IMG/VR virus record: IMGVR_UViG_3300013126_000271
Span: 1 to 22,363 of that record
Length of the DNA: 22,363 bases
Reading direction: 5' to 3' (one strand)
DNA from: a virus
This document shows, piece by piece, positions 14,656 to 20,992 of the stretch (position 1 is its first letter; every line of letters starts with the position of its first letter). The notes under the pieces were generated by a model. The model made no database searches and was not told the DNA's origin. It saw only the letters and a program-made list of their open reading frames with translations. The position numbers and the translations under genes were made by a program.

Positions 14656-14981
14656 TCATCACCTAGAGCTTGAAATTTCTTTATAACAGTTTTGAGTTGA
14701 TTTTTGTCGAAGGAAGCTAATTGTTCTATTAGAAATCCAACAGTAGAATGGTACTCAATAAGAACGATATCACATAACACTAGATATAATTTATTCATAT
14801 CAAAAGTGTTAGAGAGAGTCTTTAGGATATTAAAAGTTTCCAGAATATAGATGTCGTTGTTTGTTCGATCAAGACGTTGAAGGACGACATTTATCCTTTT
14901 CATAAGTTGTATGTCTTTGTTTATGAAAAGCGTTACTCTAGGAACTTTATATGCTAATGCGACTCTTTGTTCTAATGTCAT
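14652..14981 (-). CDS. Unknown protein (109 aa)
   Basis: A helical 109-aa protein (TLEQRVALAYKVPRVTLFIN; LFNK-type amphipathic helices; LYLVLCDIVLIEYHSTVGFL hydrophobic stretch at about 65-84). ATGA overlaps at both ends place it in the same translationally coupled run as its neighbours. No motif that identifies a function. Confidence 0.75.
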   Translation of the reverse strand: MTLEQRVALAYKVPRVTLFINKDIQLMKRINVVLQRLDRTNNDIYILETFNILKTLSNTFDMNKLYLVLCDIVLIEYHSTVGFLIEQLASFDKNQLKTVIKKFQALGDE

Positions 14982-15256
14982 TCTTCGCCGCTCTCTTTAG
15001 AATTCAAAGCGTCTTGAAGTTTTTTATAAGCAACCATAAAAAGTTGTACTTCTGGAATTGCTGGCTTTGCTTTAGCTTTAGCAAAAACTTTCTTTAATCC
15101 AGCCGCATCGGTTGATAAGTTTGAATAAAATTGTGATACTTCATCTTTCAAAGCGTTAATGTCTTTGTCAGAGTCAGAAGCACGAAGGGTTCTTTCTAGA
15201 TCTGATCTACTCATTTTCTTCTCTGACAGATAGTCAGCAAACGAACATTTTTTCAT
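14978..15256 (-). CDS. Unknown protein (92 aa), possible head-targeted protein
   Basis: First gene of the five-gene unknown run. It starts MKKCSFADYLSEKKM, which resembles the T4 capsid-targeting leader of internal proteins (MKTYQEFIAE then Ala): an aromatic residue, an acidic residue and L-S-E at residues 10-12. The rest is helical with a Lys/Ala-rich stretch (VFAKAKAKPAIPEVQ, about 60-74). A role as an internal head or core protein is only an inference. The ATG has an AAAAGGAAA site. Confidence 0.72.
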   Translation of the reverse strand: MKKCSFADYLSEKKMSRSDLERTLRASDSDKDINALKDEVSQFYSNLSTDAAGLKKVFAKAKAKPAIPEVQLFMVAYKKLQDALNSKESGEE

Positions 15257-15271
15257 AACAATTTCCTTTTC

Positions 15272-15300
15272 TTTATATTTAATTGACTTTTAACTATCAA
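15272..15300 (-). promoter_or_regulatory. Possible sigma70-like promoter on the minus strand
   Basis: The minus strand reads TTGATA (15295-15300), a 17-bp spacer, then TATAAA (15272-15277). It is divergent from and overlaps the plus-strand promoter. A start at the usual distance would fall inside the ribosome site of the 92-aa gene, which weakens the call. Confidence 0.35.
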
Positions 15301-15311
15301 TTTGTTACATT
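15283..15311 (+). promoter_or_regulatory. Sigma70-like promoter with extended -10, for the plus-strand 121-aa gene
   Basis: TTGACT (15283-15288), a 17-bp spacer and TACATT (15306-15311), with TG one base upstream of the -10 hexamer. The expected start near 15318 leaves a short leader with a GAGGAG ribosome site at 15321-15326. It resembles host-recognised early phage promoters, unlike the late octamers elsewhere. Confidence 0.6.
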
Positions 15312-15334
15312 AACACTATAGAGGAGATAAAACA

Positions 15335-15700
15335 ATGAAAACAAAAATTTATTCCTACGTTAGACAAATAACAGATTTAGAAGATCCAGACTACAACAAA
15401 TTTAGAACACTTTGTATTTCAGAATGCGGTAACGTGTATGATAACGAAACGTATGAAACCGAAGCAGAAGCTAAACAAGCTGTTTTCCAGAATATTAAAT
15501 CTTTTCTAAACGATATAGATGCTACTGGTTGGTACACAATTATTGAAACCAAACCAGGATCTCCAGAAATCAAAGAAGCTATGAATTACCATAGTTTGTT
15601 TTCAAATCCAAGTAAGTGGTCAACATTAAAATTTAAACTGAATAGCTTTAAATTAACAGTTGAAATTTACTGGAATTGGATTAAAACAATTTTTCAATAA
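15335..15700 (+). CDS. Unknown plus-strand protein (121 aa), probable early gene
   Basis: A 121-aa protein read against the prevailing direction, with a near-ideal GAGGAG site 8 nt before the ATG and a sigma70-like promoter. The first ~80 residues look like an alpha-beta fold (KIYSYVRQITDLED, FRTLCISECGNVYDN, ETEAEAKQAVFQNIKSFL, TGWYTIIETKPG). The last ~40 are basic and aromatic (WSTLKFKLNSFKLTVEIYW) and may be amphipathic. Its 3' end overlaps the convergent 145-aa gene by 20 bp. Host-type promoter and orientation suggest early expression, perhaps a host-directed accessory protein, but no family is recognised. Confidence 0.75.
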   Translation: MKTKIYSYVRQITDLEDPDYNKFRTLCISECGNVYDNETYETEAEAKQAVFQNIKSFLNDIDATGWYTIIETKPGSPEIKEAMNYHSLFSNPSKWSTLKFKLNSFKLTVEIYWNWIKTIFQ

Positions 15701-16118
15701 CAGACTCTTTAATGTTTTTAACATCCTTGCCGTTTGAAATTATGTATTGGATTTGTTTAGCCAACATAGTTTCACCTTTGTCTTGAGCAAGTTTAAGACG
15801 TTGTTTCAACATTTCCATTGGTATAGAAGCTGGAAATCCTACCTTAAGTTTATCAACTACAGAATCCTGAAACGCTTTAAACTTTGTACCAAGTAATTCT
15901 GCAACTGCTACATTCTCGTTTATAATACCTTCAAGAATATCTAATGCACGAGTAATGTTATTCTCTTTAATGTACTTACCGTCTTTTAGAACAGCTTTAA
16001 GTTCAGCAATTTCTGCATTAATATCGTCAGCATCTTTTGGATATTTCTTTGCACGAGCTTCAAGTGTTTTAATTTTAGCATCTATTTCTTTTTTTGTGAG
16101 ACGAAATTCAGTTCCCAT
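15681..16118 (-). CDS. Unknown coiled-coil protein (145 aa)
   Basis: A 145-aa protein with a highly charged N-terminal coiled coil (LTKKEIDAKIKTLEARAKKY, then DDINAEIAELKAVL, about 7-45). A helical middle follows (ALDILEGIINENVAVAELLG) and a Lys-rich end (MLKQRLKLAQDKGETML). A late promoter and an AGGAG site precede the start, and a strong bidirectional terminator separates it from the upstream gene, so it is a separate late unit. The length and coiled coil would suit a scaffold or head-assembly protein; this is an inference from composition only. Confidence 0.75.
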   Translation of the reverse strand: MGTEFRLTKKEIDAKIKTLEARAKKYPKDADDINAEIAELKAVLKDGKYIKENNITRALDILEGIINENVAVAELLGTKFKAFQDSVVDKLKVGFPASIPMEMLKQRLKLAQDKGETMLAKQIQYIISNGKDVKNIKESVIEKLF

Positions 16119-16147
16119 TTGGTACTCCTATGTTAAATTTTTAATTT

Positions 16148-16155
16148 TATTTATA
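16148..16155 (-). promoter_or_regulatory. T4-type late promoter of the 145-aa gene
   Basis: An exact TATAAATA octamer on the minus strand directly after the terminator stem, with a predicted start near 16142, about 24 nt before the ATG at 16118. Confidence 0.75.
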
Positions 16156-16160
16156 ATCAC

Positions 16161-16197
16161 AAAAAAAGTCTTTGACGATAAAATCAAAGACTTTTTT
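16161..16197 (-). terminator. Bidirectional intrinsic terminator
   Basis: A perfect 14-bp inverted repeat: AAAAAAGTCTTTGA (16162-16175) and TCAAAGACTTTTTT (16184-16197) around an 8-nt loop. The A and T runs give a U-tract on either strand. On the minus strand it ends the 196-aa gene (stop at 16219). Confidence 0.88.
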
Positions 16198-16218
16198 GTT
16201 TTGTTGATAGTATTACGG

Positions 16219-16809
16219 TTAAGCTACTTCTGGAGCTTGGAGACGAAATCCTTTTTTGGAACCAAGTCGCTTCGCCAATTTCTTGTGCAACGCAATAACT
16301 TTTTTACCATGCGAAGATTTACGCCATTTCTTTGCTTTTTGCTTCAGTTTAGCTTTATTTTTCTTGTAGTACATTTTTGCTTTCTTCTGGAGCTGTTTAG
16401 CAAGTGCACCTTTTTTCTGTTTAACAAAACCTTCAGTAACAATAGACTCCAACATTGTGTCTTCAATCTCAAAAAGCTCTTTAAGATCATCAACAAGTTG
16501 ATTCAATACAGTAGCAGGGAAAACATCGGCATACTCATAAATCAAATCAAGACCAATTTCACCAACAGAATCGTTAAGTTCGTCATCATCTTCTTTGTCA
16601 AGAATTTCATAAACGTAATCGATGATTTCACGAAGATCGTCCGCAGTATAATCACCTTTACCCTGTGGAAGATCATCTAAACTCTCTTCTGCATCTTCAT
16701 CATCGTCGTCTTCTAGTTCAACTTCTTCTTCCTCTTCTGGTGCAACCTCATCAGCTTCACGCAGTTTATAGGTAGACTCTAGAAGATCCTTAAAACTTTC
16801 TTTTGCCAT
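16219..16809 (-). CDS. Acidic/basic bipartite protein, candidate prohead core or internal head protein
   Basis: This 196-aa protein has two oppositely charged halves. Residues 1-125 are strongly acidic (E/D runs at about 25-46 and 72-80). Residues 128-187 are strongly basic (KKAKMYYKKNKAKLKQKAKK, KRLGSKKGFR), as in DNA-binding internal head proteins. IVTE then Gly (123-127) lies exactly at the switch and resembles a prohead-protease site of the T4 LTE type. The start (SFKDLLES) resembles a capsid-targeting leader. Two tandem late promoters and a strong terminator make it a separate, probably highly expressed late gene. I infer a scaffold/core protein whose basic part could stay with the DNA. 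No direct homologue is recognised. Confidence 0.75.
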   Translation of the reverse strand: MAKESFKDLLESTYKLREADEVAPEEEEEVELEDDDDEDAEESLDDLPQGKGDYTADDLREIIDYVYEILDKEDDDELNDSVGEIGLDLIYEYADVFPATVLNQLVDDLKELFEIEDTMLESIVTEGFVKQKKGALAKQLQKKAKMYYKKNKAKLKQKAKKWRKSSHGKKVIALHKKLAKRLGSKKGFRLQAPEVA

Positions 16810-16856
16810 TTGTTAATACTCCTTTATATTATTGATATAAGATAAATGTCTATCTT

Positions 16857-16864
16857 TATTTATA
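16857..16864 (-). promoter_or_regulatory. Late promoter 1 of the 196-aa gene
   Basis: Exact TATAAATA on the minus strand; predicted start near 16851, about 42 nt before the ATG at 16809. A second copy lies 11 bp upstream. Confidence 0.75.
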
Positions 16865-16867
16865 ACT

Positions 16868-16875
16868 TATTTATA
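16868..16875 (-). promoter_or_regulatory. Late promoter 2 of the 196-aa gene (tandem)
   Basis: A second exact TATAAATA, overlapping the stop codon of the 62-aa gene. It lies 11 bp, about one helical turn, from the first copy, so both face the same side of the DNA. Confidence 0.65.
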
Positions 16876-17059
16876 GTGAATCAAAATCCCCAGAATAAAC
16901 TTTATGTATGAACTTTTGTTTTTCTTTATCTTTTGATTTCCAAAAAGATTTTACTTCGGCAATCATCGCTTCTCTTGTTTTATTTAACTCTTCTGGTGGA
17001 GTATTCTGAATTAAAATATCAACAAACTGTTCTATCTTCTTTTTGGCTGAACCTCTCAT
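16871..17059 (-). CDS. Unknown small helical protein (62 aa)
   Basis: A 62-aa, Lys/Glu-rich helical protein (KKKIEQFVDILIQ, TREAMIAEVKSFWKSKDK). Its ATG overlaps the MazG stop (ATGA). Its end contains one of the late promoters of the next gene. No function recognised. Confidence 0.7.
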   Translation of the reverse strand: MRGSAKKKIEQFVDILIQNTPPEELNKTREAMIAEVKSFWKSKDKEKQKFIHKVYSGDFDSL

Positions 17060-17487
17060 GGTTTACAAACTCCTTGAGCATCACAATTTTCACAGTCGTG
17101 AACTTTACCTTCTAGAATAGCACGTTCTGTTTCCAGGTCACGATTCTCTGCGTGGTATTCTGTGAATCTTTCCGGGTATCTAGCAGCCAACTTTTTGATG
17201 TTAGTTTCTAATACAGAATCAAAACTAACACCTAGGACGTCTAGAGTTAAGGCAATATACCAGCACAAATCTGAACACTCTTCAGCTAGATTTACTTTAT
17301 CCAGAGGCTTTCCATAAAACATTGCTTTTTTTAGAGCATCAACAAACTCACCCGCTTCTGAAGCAATACCAAGACCAGCGTGAAGTAACCGTATATTTTC
17401 TGGATTACTAAACCGTTCAATCATAGCATCTGTAACCGGTGCTTCCGTATTTGTTGCTAGTTGTACATAATTACTTGAGTTTACCAT
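17056..17487 (-). CDS. MazG-like nucleoside triphosphate pyrophosphohydrolase
   Basis: A 143-aa protein of the all-alpha NTP pyrophosphohydrolase type that hydrolyses NTPs or dNTPs to monophosphates. The metal-binding pattern is E44xxE47 (IASEAGEFVD) and E69/E70xxD73 (NLAEECSDLCWYIAL), with FYGKPLDKV between them, as in phage MazG-like proteins. A short C-terminal tail has CxxCxxxxxC (about 132-141), perhaps a zinc knuckle. It may trim unusual nucleotides or lower alarmone levels in the infected cell, as proposed for phage MazG. It lies just downstream of the clamp-loader genes, in a nucleotide and replication context. Confidence 0.85.
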   Translation of the reverse strand: MVNSSNYVQLATNTEAPVTDAMIERFSNPENIRLLHAGLGIASEAGEFVDALKKAMFYGKPLDKVNLAEECSDLCWYIALTLDVLGVSFDSVLETNIKKLAARYPERFTEYHAENRDLETERAILEGKVHDCENCDAQGVCKP

Positions 17488-17568
17488 TTATTTCTTCCTT
17501 TCAAATTTTAATTCAGATGTTCTTACAAATCCATAAACTCTACCTTCAAAGAAAATAGGCATGGACAT
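17488..17568 (-). CDS. Candidate 26-aa micro-ORF between the 78-aa gene and mazG-like gene
   Basis: The ATG overlaps the upstream stop (TAATG) and the stop TAA abuts the MazG ATG. The frame MSMPIFFEGRVYGFVR...ERKK therefore fills the gap exactly. Its last codons contain the AGGAAG ribosome site of MazG. The tiling suggests a coupled leader or mini-protein; the upstream ribosome site is weak. Confidence 0.45.
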   Translation of the reverse strand: MSMPIFFEGRVYGFVRTSELKFERKK

Positions 17569-17804
17569 TAATTTTTGACCTTAATTAGTTCTATATTTTT
17601 CAAATCGTATATCCAAGTATATAGGCTATAACGACCGTTCCGGACTTTATTATATTCCGGATACCCTGCATATTTAACAATTATACCATTCTGTTCTGTC
17701 CAATTCATCCTAACTTCGGCTATTATCATATAAGCGTAACCATAACGTCCAGAGTAATATCTAACAACATCACCAGGTTGAAACTCTACTTGAATTGTCT
17801 TCAT
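17568..17804 (-). CDS. Unknown small beta-barrel-like protein (78 aa)
   Basis: A 78-aa protein with an SH3-like start (EFQPGDVVRYYSGRYGYAYMI, quoted in part) followed by strands and a terminal ENIELI-like strand (DLKNIELIKVKN). Many Tyr and Arg residues could suit nucleic-acid or protein binding. The ATG overlaps the gp62 stop (ATGA), so it is coupled to the clamp-loader operon. No specific family recognised. Confidence 0.75.
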   Translation of the reverse strand: MKTIQVEFQPGDVVRYYSGRYGYAYMIIAEVRMNWTEQNGIIVKYAGYPEYNKVRNGRYSLYTWIYDLKNIELIKVKN

Positions 17805-18202
17805 TTCTTCTTTCCTTTCGTTGACGTCTTTTTGTTAGCTCCACGGTTCTCGAAATACTCTATTATGGAGTCAAATTCTTCTTTGGAAATTAGCTGAGCG
17901 TATGTTTTAGCCCGTTGTAGGTCAATATTATAGTATTGCATGAGATATTTCATTTCCTTCTCGGATTTCTCCTTTTTCATATTATAACGAAGGAACTTGT
18001 TTGTTTTTGGAAATGCGTAATACAACAAATCAAAATGCATTCTATCTGTTAAATTGTATGTAGAATTTATTTCAGCAATAACTGGAACATAAGAAGCATC
18101 GGCAACCATGAACCGATTTATCATCCAAGCTGAATAACCGGATAAGTCTTCCTGGTATTCTTTTTTCTGTATAGCGTTTATATAACCAAACAAATCAGCC
18201 AT
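17801..18202 (-). CDS. 62: Clamp loader small subunit, gp62-like
   Basis: This 133-aa protein matches the middle of T4 gp62 (187 aa). GYSAWMINRFMVADASYVPVI (about 22-42, quoted in part) corresponds to T4 [21 protein letters not shown], and TDRMHFDLLYYAFPK corresponds to SDEAHFNYLMAAVPR. The C-terminus is a Lys-rich tail. gp62 completes the pentameric 44/62 clamp loader but does not hydrolyse ATP. It starts 2 bp after the gp44 stop, as expected for coupled subunits. It is shorter than the T4 protein at both ends. Confidence 0.87.
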   Translation of the reverse strand: MADLFGYINAIQKKEYQEDLSGYSAWMINRFMVADASYVPVIAEINSTYNLTDRMHFDLLYYAFPKTNKFLRYNMKKEKSEKEMKYLMQYYNIDLQRAKTYAQLISKEEFDSIIEYFENRGANKKTSTKGKKK

Positions 18203-18203
18203 A

Positions 18204-19157
18204 TTATCTCCAGTTAGCTACTTTACTAATCTGTACCAAATCATGAATTAGTTGTATCTCTCGATCGAGGCAATTAACAATACGGTAATTACCCTCTCCT
18301 AGAACAAGTATAACATCTGGAATACTTTGAGGGTTAAGAACATCACGAATCTTATCATAAAAACCTTTATAAAACTCGGTGGGATCTATAGCATTAGCTG
18401 CTTTCTGGATCTCTGAAAACTTTTTAGATTTCAAAGCATCAACAATGTTATCCACTAAAGAGTCAGAAGAGATCTTGGAAACATTCTCGTCTATCTTACC
18501 AAACATAGAAACAGCTTTTTGGAGTTCGTTAATTATCTTACGGAAGTCTGGATAGAGCCTCTGGATAAAATCTGCAAGTATCTTCTTGTCAAACTCAATT
18601 CCTTCGTTCTTCAAAATAAACTGACAACGCTTAAAATACTGTACAATAATTTCTTTCTGGTCAGTTTGAGTAAAAGAGAAGTCAATCAGCTGTGTTCTGG
18701 ATTTAAGAGGATCTATAATTTTGGAAAGATTGTTAGTTGTAAAAATGTATCTACAATTTTTGTCAGTAGCTTCAATAATCCCTTTCAATGCGTCTTGTGC
18801 AGCGGAAGAACCGTTACCGCCCCCTAATCTTTCTGCTTCGTCCAAAATAACAACTTTTTTACCATCCATAAAAGAAGATGTAACAGCAAATTGTTGAACT
18901 TTATGTCTTACAACATCAATACCTGTTTCTACAGATGCGTTAATAAAAAGAACATCACTATTTAACTCTTTAGTTAAAGCTAACGCCAAAGTTGATTTTC
19001 CAATCCCAGCTGTCCCAGAAAACAATAGATTTGGGATTTCTCCACTATCAACTATTTTCCTAATCATAGATTTGTACTTTTCTGGAAGAATTAAATCCTT
19101 AATACATGACGGCCTGTATTTCTCACACCACAATGACGAGCTACCAATAATTTCCAT
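18204..19157 (-). CDS. 44: Clamp loader large subunit, AAA+ ATPase, gp44-like
   Basis: A 317-aa protein (T4 gp44 has 319) that loads the gp45 clamp on primer junctions using ATP. Walker A is GTAGIGKST (48-56), Walker B VVILDEAE (102-109), a sensor-1 FTTNN at 139-143, and an SRTQ motif (153-156) stands where RFC-type loaders have SRC. LWCEKYRPSCIKDLILP (9-25) is the conserved N-terminal RFC-type box. An AAAAGGAA site precedes the ATG. In T4 the gene follows gp45 directly; here a homing endonuclease gene on the other strand lies between them. Confidence 0.95.
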   Translation of the reverse strand: MEIIGSSSLWCEKYRPSCIKDLILPEKYKSMIRKIVDSGEIPNLLFSGTAGIGKSTLALALTKELNSDVLFINASVETGIDVVRHKVQQFAVTSSFMDGKKVVILDEAERLGGGNGSSAAQDALKGIIEATDKNCRYIFTTNNLSKIIDPLKSRTQLIDFSFTQTDQKEIIVQYFKRCQFILKNEGIEFDKKILADFIQRLYPDFRKIINELQKAVSMFGKIDENVSKISSDSLVDNIVDALKSKKFSEIQKAANAIDPTEFYKGFYDKIRDVLNPQSIPDVILVLGEGNYRIVNCLDREIQLIHDLVQISKVANWR

Positions 19158-19183
19158 TAATTAATTCCTTTTTATATTCGTTG

Positions 19184-19191
19184 TATAAATA
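19184..19191 (+). promoter_or_regulatory. T4-type late promoter of the GIY-YIG endonuclease gene
   Basis: Exact TATAAATA on the plus strand. The usual T4 geometry puts the start near 19197, exactly at the base of the structured leader and about 89 nt before the ATG. Confidence 0.7.
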
Positions 19192-19197
19192 ACTTTA

Positions 19198-19260
19198 GCA
19201 AGTTAGCTGGCTACTACCAATAGACCAGCAATAGTAGAGGTGAAATACTACTGTCCTTGC
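19198..19260 (+). promoter_or_regulatory. Branched RNA structure in the 5' leader of the GIY-YIG gene
   Basis: The segment can fold into a three-way junction. The closing stem is GCAAG (19198-19202) with CTTGC (19256-19260). Hairpin 1 is GCTGG (19206-19210) with CCAGC (19225-19229). Hairpin 2 is ATAGTAG (19231-19237) with CTACTGT (19248-19254), including one G-U pair. CTACTA at 19211-19216 can instead pair with TAGTAG at 19232-19237, which would disrupt both hairpins. The loop of hairpin 2 repeats the ribosome-site sequence GAGGTGA (19237-19243), also present at 19275-19281 before the ATG. It may tune translation of the endonuclease. Confidence 0.5.
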
Positions 19261-19285
19261 CAAATCTATTTATTGAGGTGATTTC

Positions 19286-19954
19286 ATGTTAATCTACAAA
19301 GCAACTAATTCCATCAACGGTAAATCCTACATTGGTCAAACAGCTAAACCTTCTATTGAACCTAGAAAAAATAAACATTTTAAAAATGCCTTTAAAGATT
19401 TAACACAAACCCATTTTTATAGAGCATTACGCAAATACGGTAAAGATAACTTTACATGGGAAATATTGTGTTATTGTAACACAAAGGAAGAGTTAAACCA
19501 AAAAGAAATATACTATATAGAATATTTTCAATCCATGTCTTTTCAAAATGGTTATAACATGACAAAAGGCGGTACAGGAGGTGATACTTGGACCTACAAC
19601 TTCCGTCTTCCAGAACTTAAAAAGTTAAAAAGTTTACAAACCTCTGGTAAAAATAATCCAATGTATGGAAGAGATAGAAAACAAAATTATCTTTTGGTTT
19701 CCCCTGAAGGAATACAGTTTTCTTGTAATGGAATATTGAATATAAAGTTAGTAACAAATAAAATATTAAGTAAACAAATAATTGCCAATTTAGTTTCTAA
19801 AAAATGGGATCATTATAGAGGTTGGCAAGTGTTTAATTACAATTCTACTATTGATATTAAACATTTTAATGAATTATCAGAAGAACATTTTATTCGAAAA
19901 CCAAATGGTAAAGGTCAGGGTATAGTTACTATAGCTTGGTTTCTTCATAAGTAA
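19286..19954 (+). CDS. Free-standing GIY-YIG homing endonuclease
   Basis: A 222-aa protein with an N-terminal GIY-YIG domain: IYKATN (3-8), GKSYIGQT (12-19), R27 and H31 in the next helix, and metal-binding E74 (ELNQKEIYYIEYF). GKNNPMYGR (121-129) is a NUMOD3-like DNA-binding motif, and the C-terminal part is a helical and basic recognition region. It resembles seg-type or intron-type endonucleases of T4-like phages. It lies in the gap between gp45 and gp44 but on the opposite strand, so it is not an intron ORF of those genes. GAGGTGA 4 nt before the ATG is a strong ribosome site. A late promoter and structured leader precede it. Confidence 0.92.
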   Translation: MLIYKATNSINGKSYIGQTAKPSIEPRKNKHFKNAFKDLTQTHFYRALRKYGKDNFTWEILCYCNTKEELNQKEIYYIEYFQSMSFQNGYNMTKGGTGGDTWTYNFRLPELKKLKSLQTSGKNNPMYGRDRKQNYLLVSPEGIQFSCNGILNIKLVTNKILSKQIIANLVSKKWDHYRGWQVFNYNSTIDIKHFNELSEEHFIRKPNGKGQGIVTIAWFLHK

Positions 19955-20033
19955 GCTGCTTGTTCCAATCAATTCCATTTGTTTATTCCTTTGTTGGTTT
20001 TTAAACATTATACAATAAGACTATCAACAAATC

Positions 20034-20072
20034 AAGATGTCGTAACAACCAGGACGATTATTACGACATCTT
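20034..20072 (-). terminator. Hairpin after gp45, possible bidirectional terminator
   Basis: A perfect 12-bp inverted repeat, AAGATGTCGTAA (20034-20045) and TTACGACATCTT (20061-20072), with a 15-nt loop between the convergent ends of gp45 and the endonuclease gene. The T-tracts are short on both strands, so termination efficiency is uncertain. Confidence 0.6.
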
Positions 20073-20096
20073 TTAACGGTGGGATATATCTAAAAA

Positions 20097-20789
20097 CTAG
20101 CTAGCTACTCCAATAAAGTAATCAATACCATTAGTATTAGACCACTTTGAGATCTTCGTGGACAGCTTAACTGTATATGCACCAGGCATAATCTTAAAGT
20201 CAGCCAATACCACTTTAACGGGAGCAGTTAACGAGTTGGACTTAATCCCTTCCTCAATAGTTACTTCATAGTTATTAGAACTGGAGTTAAGTTCATCACC
20301 AGCAGTTAGACGAATCTTCTTTTTATCACTCTCAAAGAAAATATACTTGGACTTCAAAATAGTAGCCATCTTCAAAAGGAACGCAAGTTTATCAGCTGTA
20401 ATAGTAAATTCGAGTTCACATTCTAGAGCATCAAACTTTTTGCCTACATCTGGAACAGTTGGAAGAAGATCTTTCGCAGTTGTAAAATACTTTAGTGAAG
20501 CGTCACCATCTACAATGTTAAGATACTTTGCATTTACTTCTACTTGTGGTTTGTCCATAGCTCCAAGAGCAGTAAGGAATTCCGATGTTTCATAGATACC
20601 AAATGGTTCGTATTCGTACGGAGTTTCAAATTTACAAAATCCTATAACAGATTTCGAGTTATTGATAACCTTAAAACCATCTGGCTCAAGAATCATCGAG
20701 GTATTGATCGTACTAAAGTTTTTTAAGCAATTAATTTCACTTTCAGTATACATGAAAGGTGTTACATTTACAGTTTCTTTTTTTGCCAC
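20097..20789 (-). CDS. 45: DNA polymerase sliding clamp, gp45-like
   Basis: A 230-aa protein (T4 gp45 has 228) that forms the trimeric ring around DNA. It tethers the polymerase and, in T4, activates late promoters with gp33 and gp55. Landmarks include the N-terminal LKNFSTINTSMIL (22-34), FGIYETSEFLTAL (62-74), and the C-terminal end NGIDYFIGVAS, typical of T4-type clamps. Its presence with TATAAATA promoters suggests the T4-style coupling of replication to late transcription. A hairpin follows the gene, so downstream gp44 may be partly uncoupled. Confidence 0.93.
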   Translation of the reverse strand: MAKKETVNVTPFMYTESEINCLKNFSTINTSMILEPDGFKVINNSKSVIGFCKFETPYEYEPFGIYETSEFLTALGAMDKPQVEVNAKYLNIVDGDASLKYFTTAKDLLPTVPDVGKKFDALECELEFTITADKLAFLLKMATILKSKYIFFESDKKKIRLTAGDELNSSSNNYEVTIEEGIKSNSLTAPVKVVLADFKIMPGAYTVKLSTKISKWSNTNGIDYFIGVAS

Positions 20790-20801
20790 GTTCGTTCTCC
20801 C

Positions 20802-20990
20802 TTAATAGTGTTGGTTTGGTTTAAATTTCGTTAGTTTAGGCTCGTTGTACAAATCTTCATCATACGATTCTTCGTGTTCTTCACAATATGTAGTTGTCCA
20901 CCCAAAACCTGGAATGTTTGTAGATATACAACCGCATGCCAGTTTAAATTCCGGAAACCCATCTTCGTTTAGATATTCATTTTTGCACAT
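20802..20990 (-). CDS. Small Cys-containing unknown protein (62 aa)
   Basis: A 62-aa acidic protein with ACGCISTN (about 18-25) and TTTYCEEHEE (32-41). The CxC ... CxxH arrangement could bind zinc. It follows the 92-aa gene by 2 bp (TAACAATG) and precedes gp45 by 12 bp, so it is in the same operon. No function recognised. Confidence 0.75.
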   Translation of the reverse strand: MCKNEYLNEDGFPEFKLACGCISTNIPGFGWTTTYCEEHEESYDEDLYNEPKLTKFKPNQHY

Positions 20991-20992
20991 TG

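Noticed and set aside
15955-16680. Long plus-strand open frame of 241 codons
   Set aside because: It is antisense to two genes with good ribosome sites, late promoters and a terminator. Its translation is a Phe/Leu/Ser-rich antisense-type composition and it crosses the terminator.
19198-19260. tRNA-like or ribozyme reading of the structured leader
   Set aside because: The length and arms do not fit a tRNA: there is no T-arm consensus and no CCA-like acceptor. No hammerhead core (CTGATGA with GAAA) is present. It is better described as a leader structure.
19158-20096. Group I intron carrying the GIY-YIG gene
   Set aside because: The gene is on the opposite strand to gp45 and gp44, both of which are complete without interruption, and no intron core is seen.
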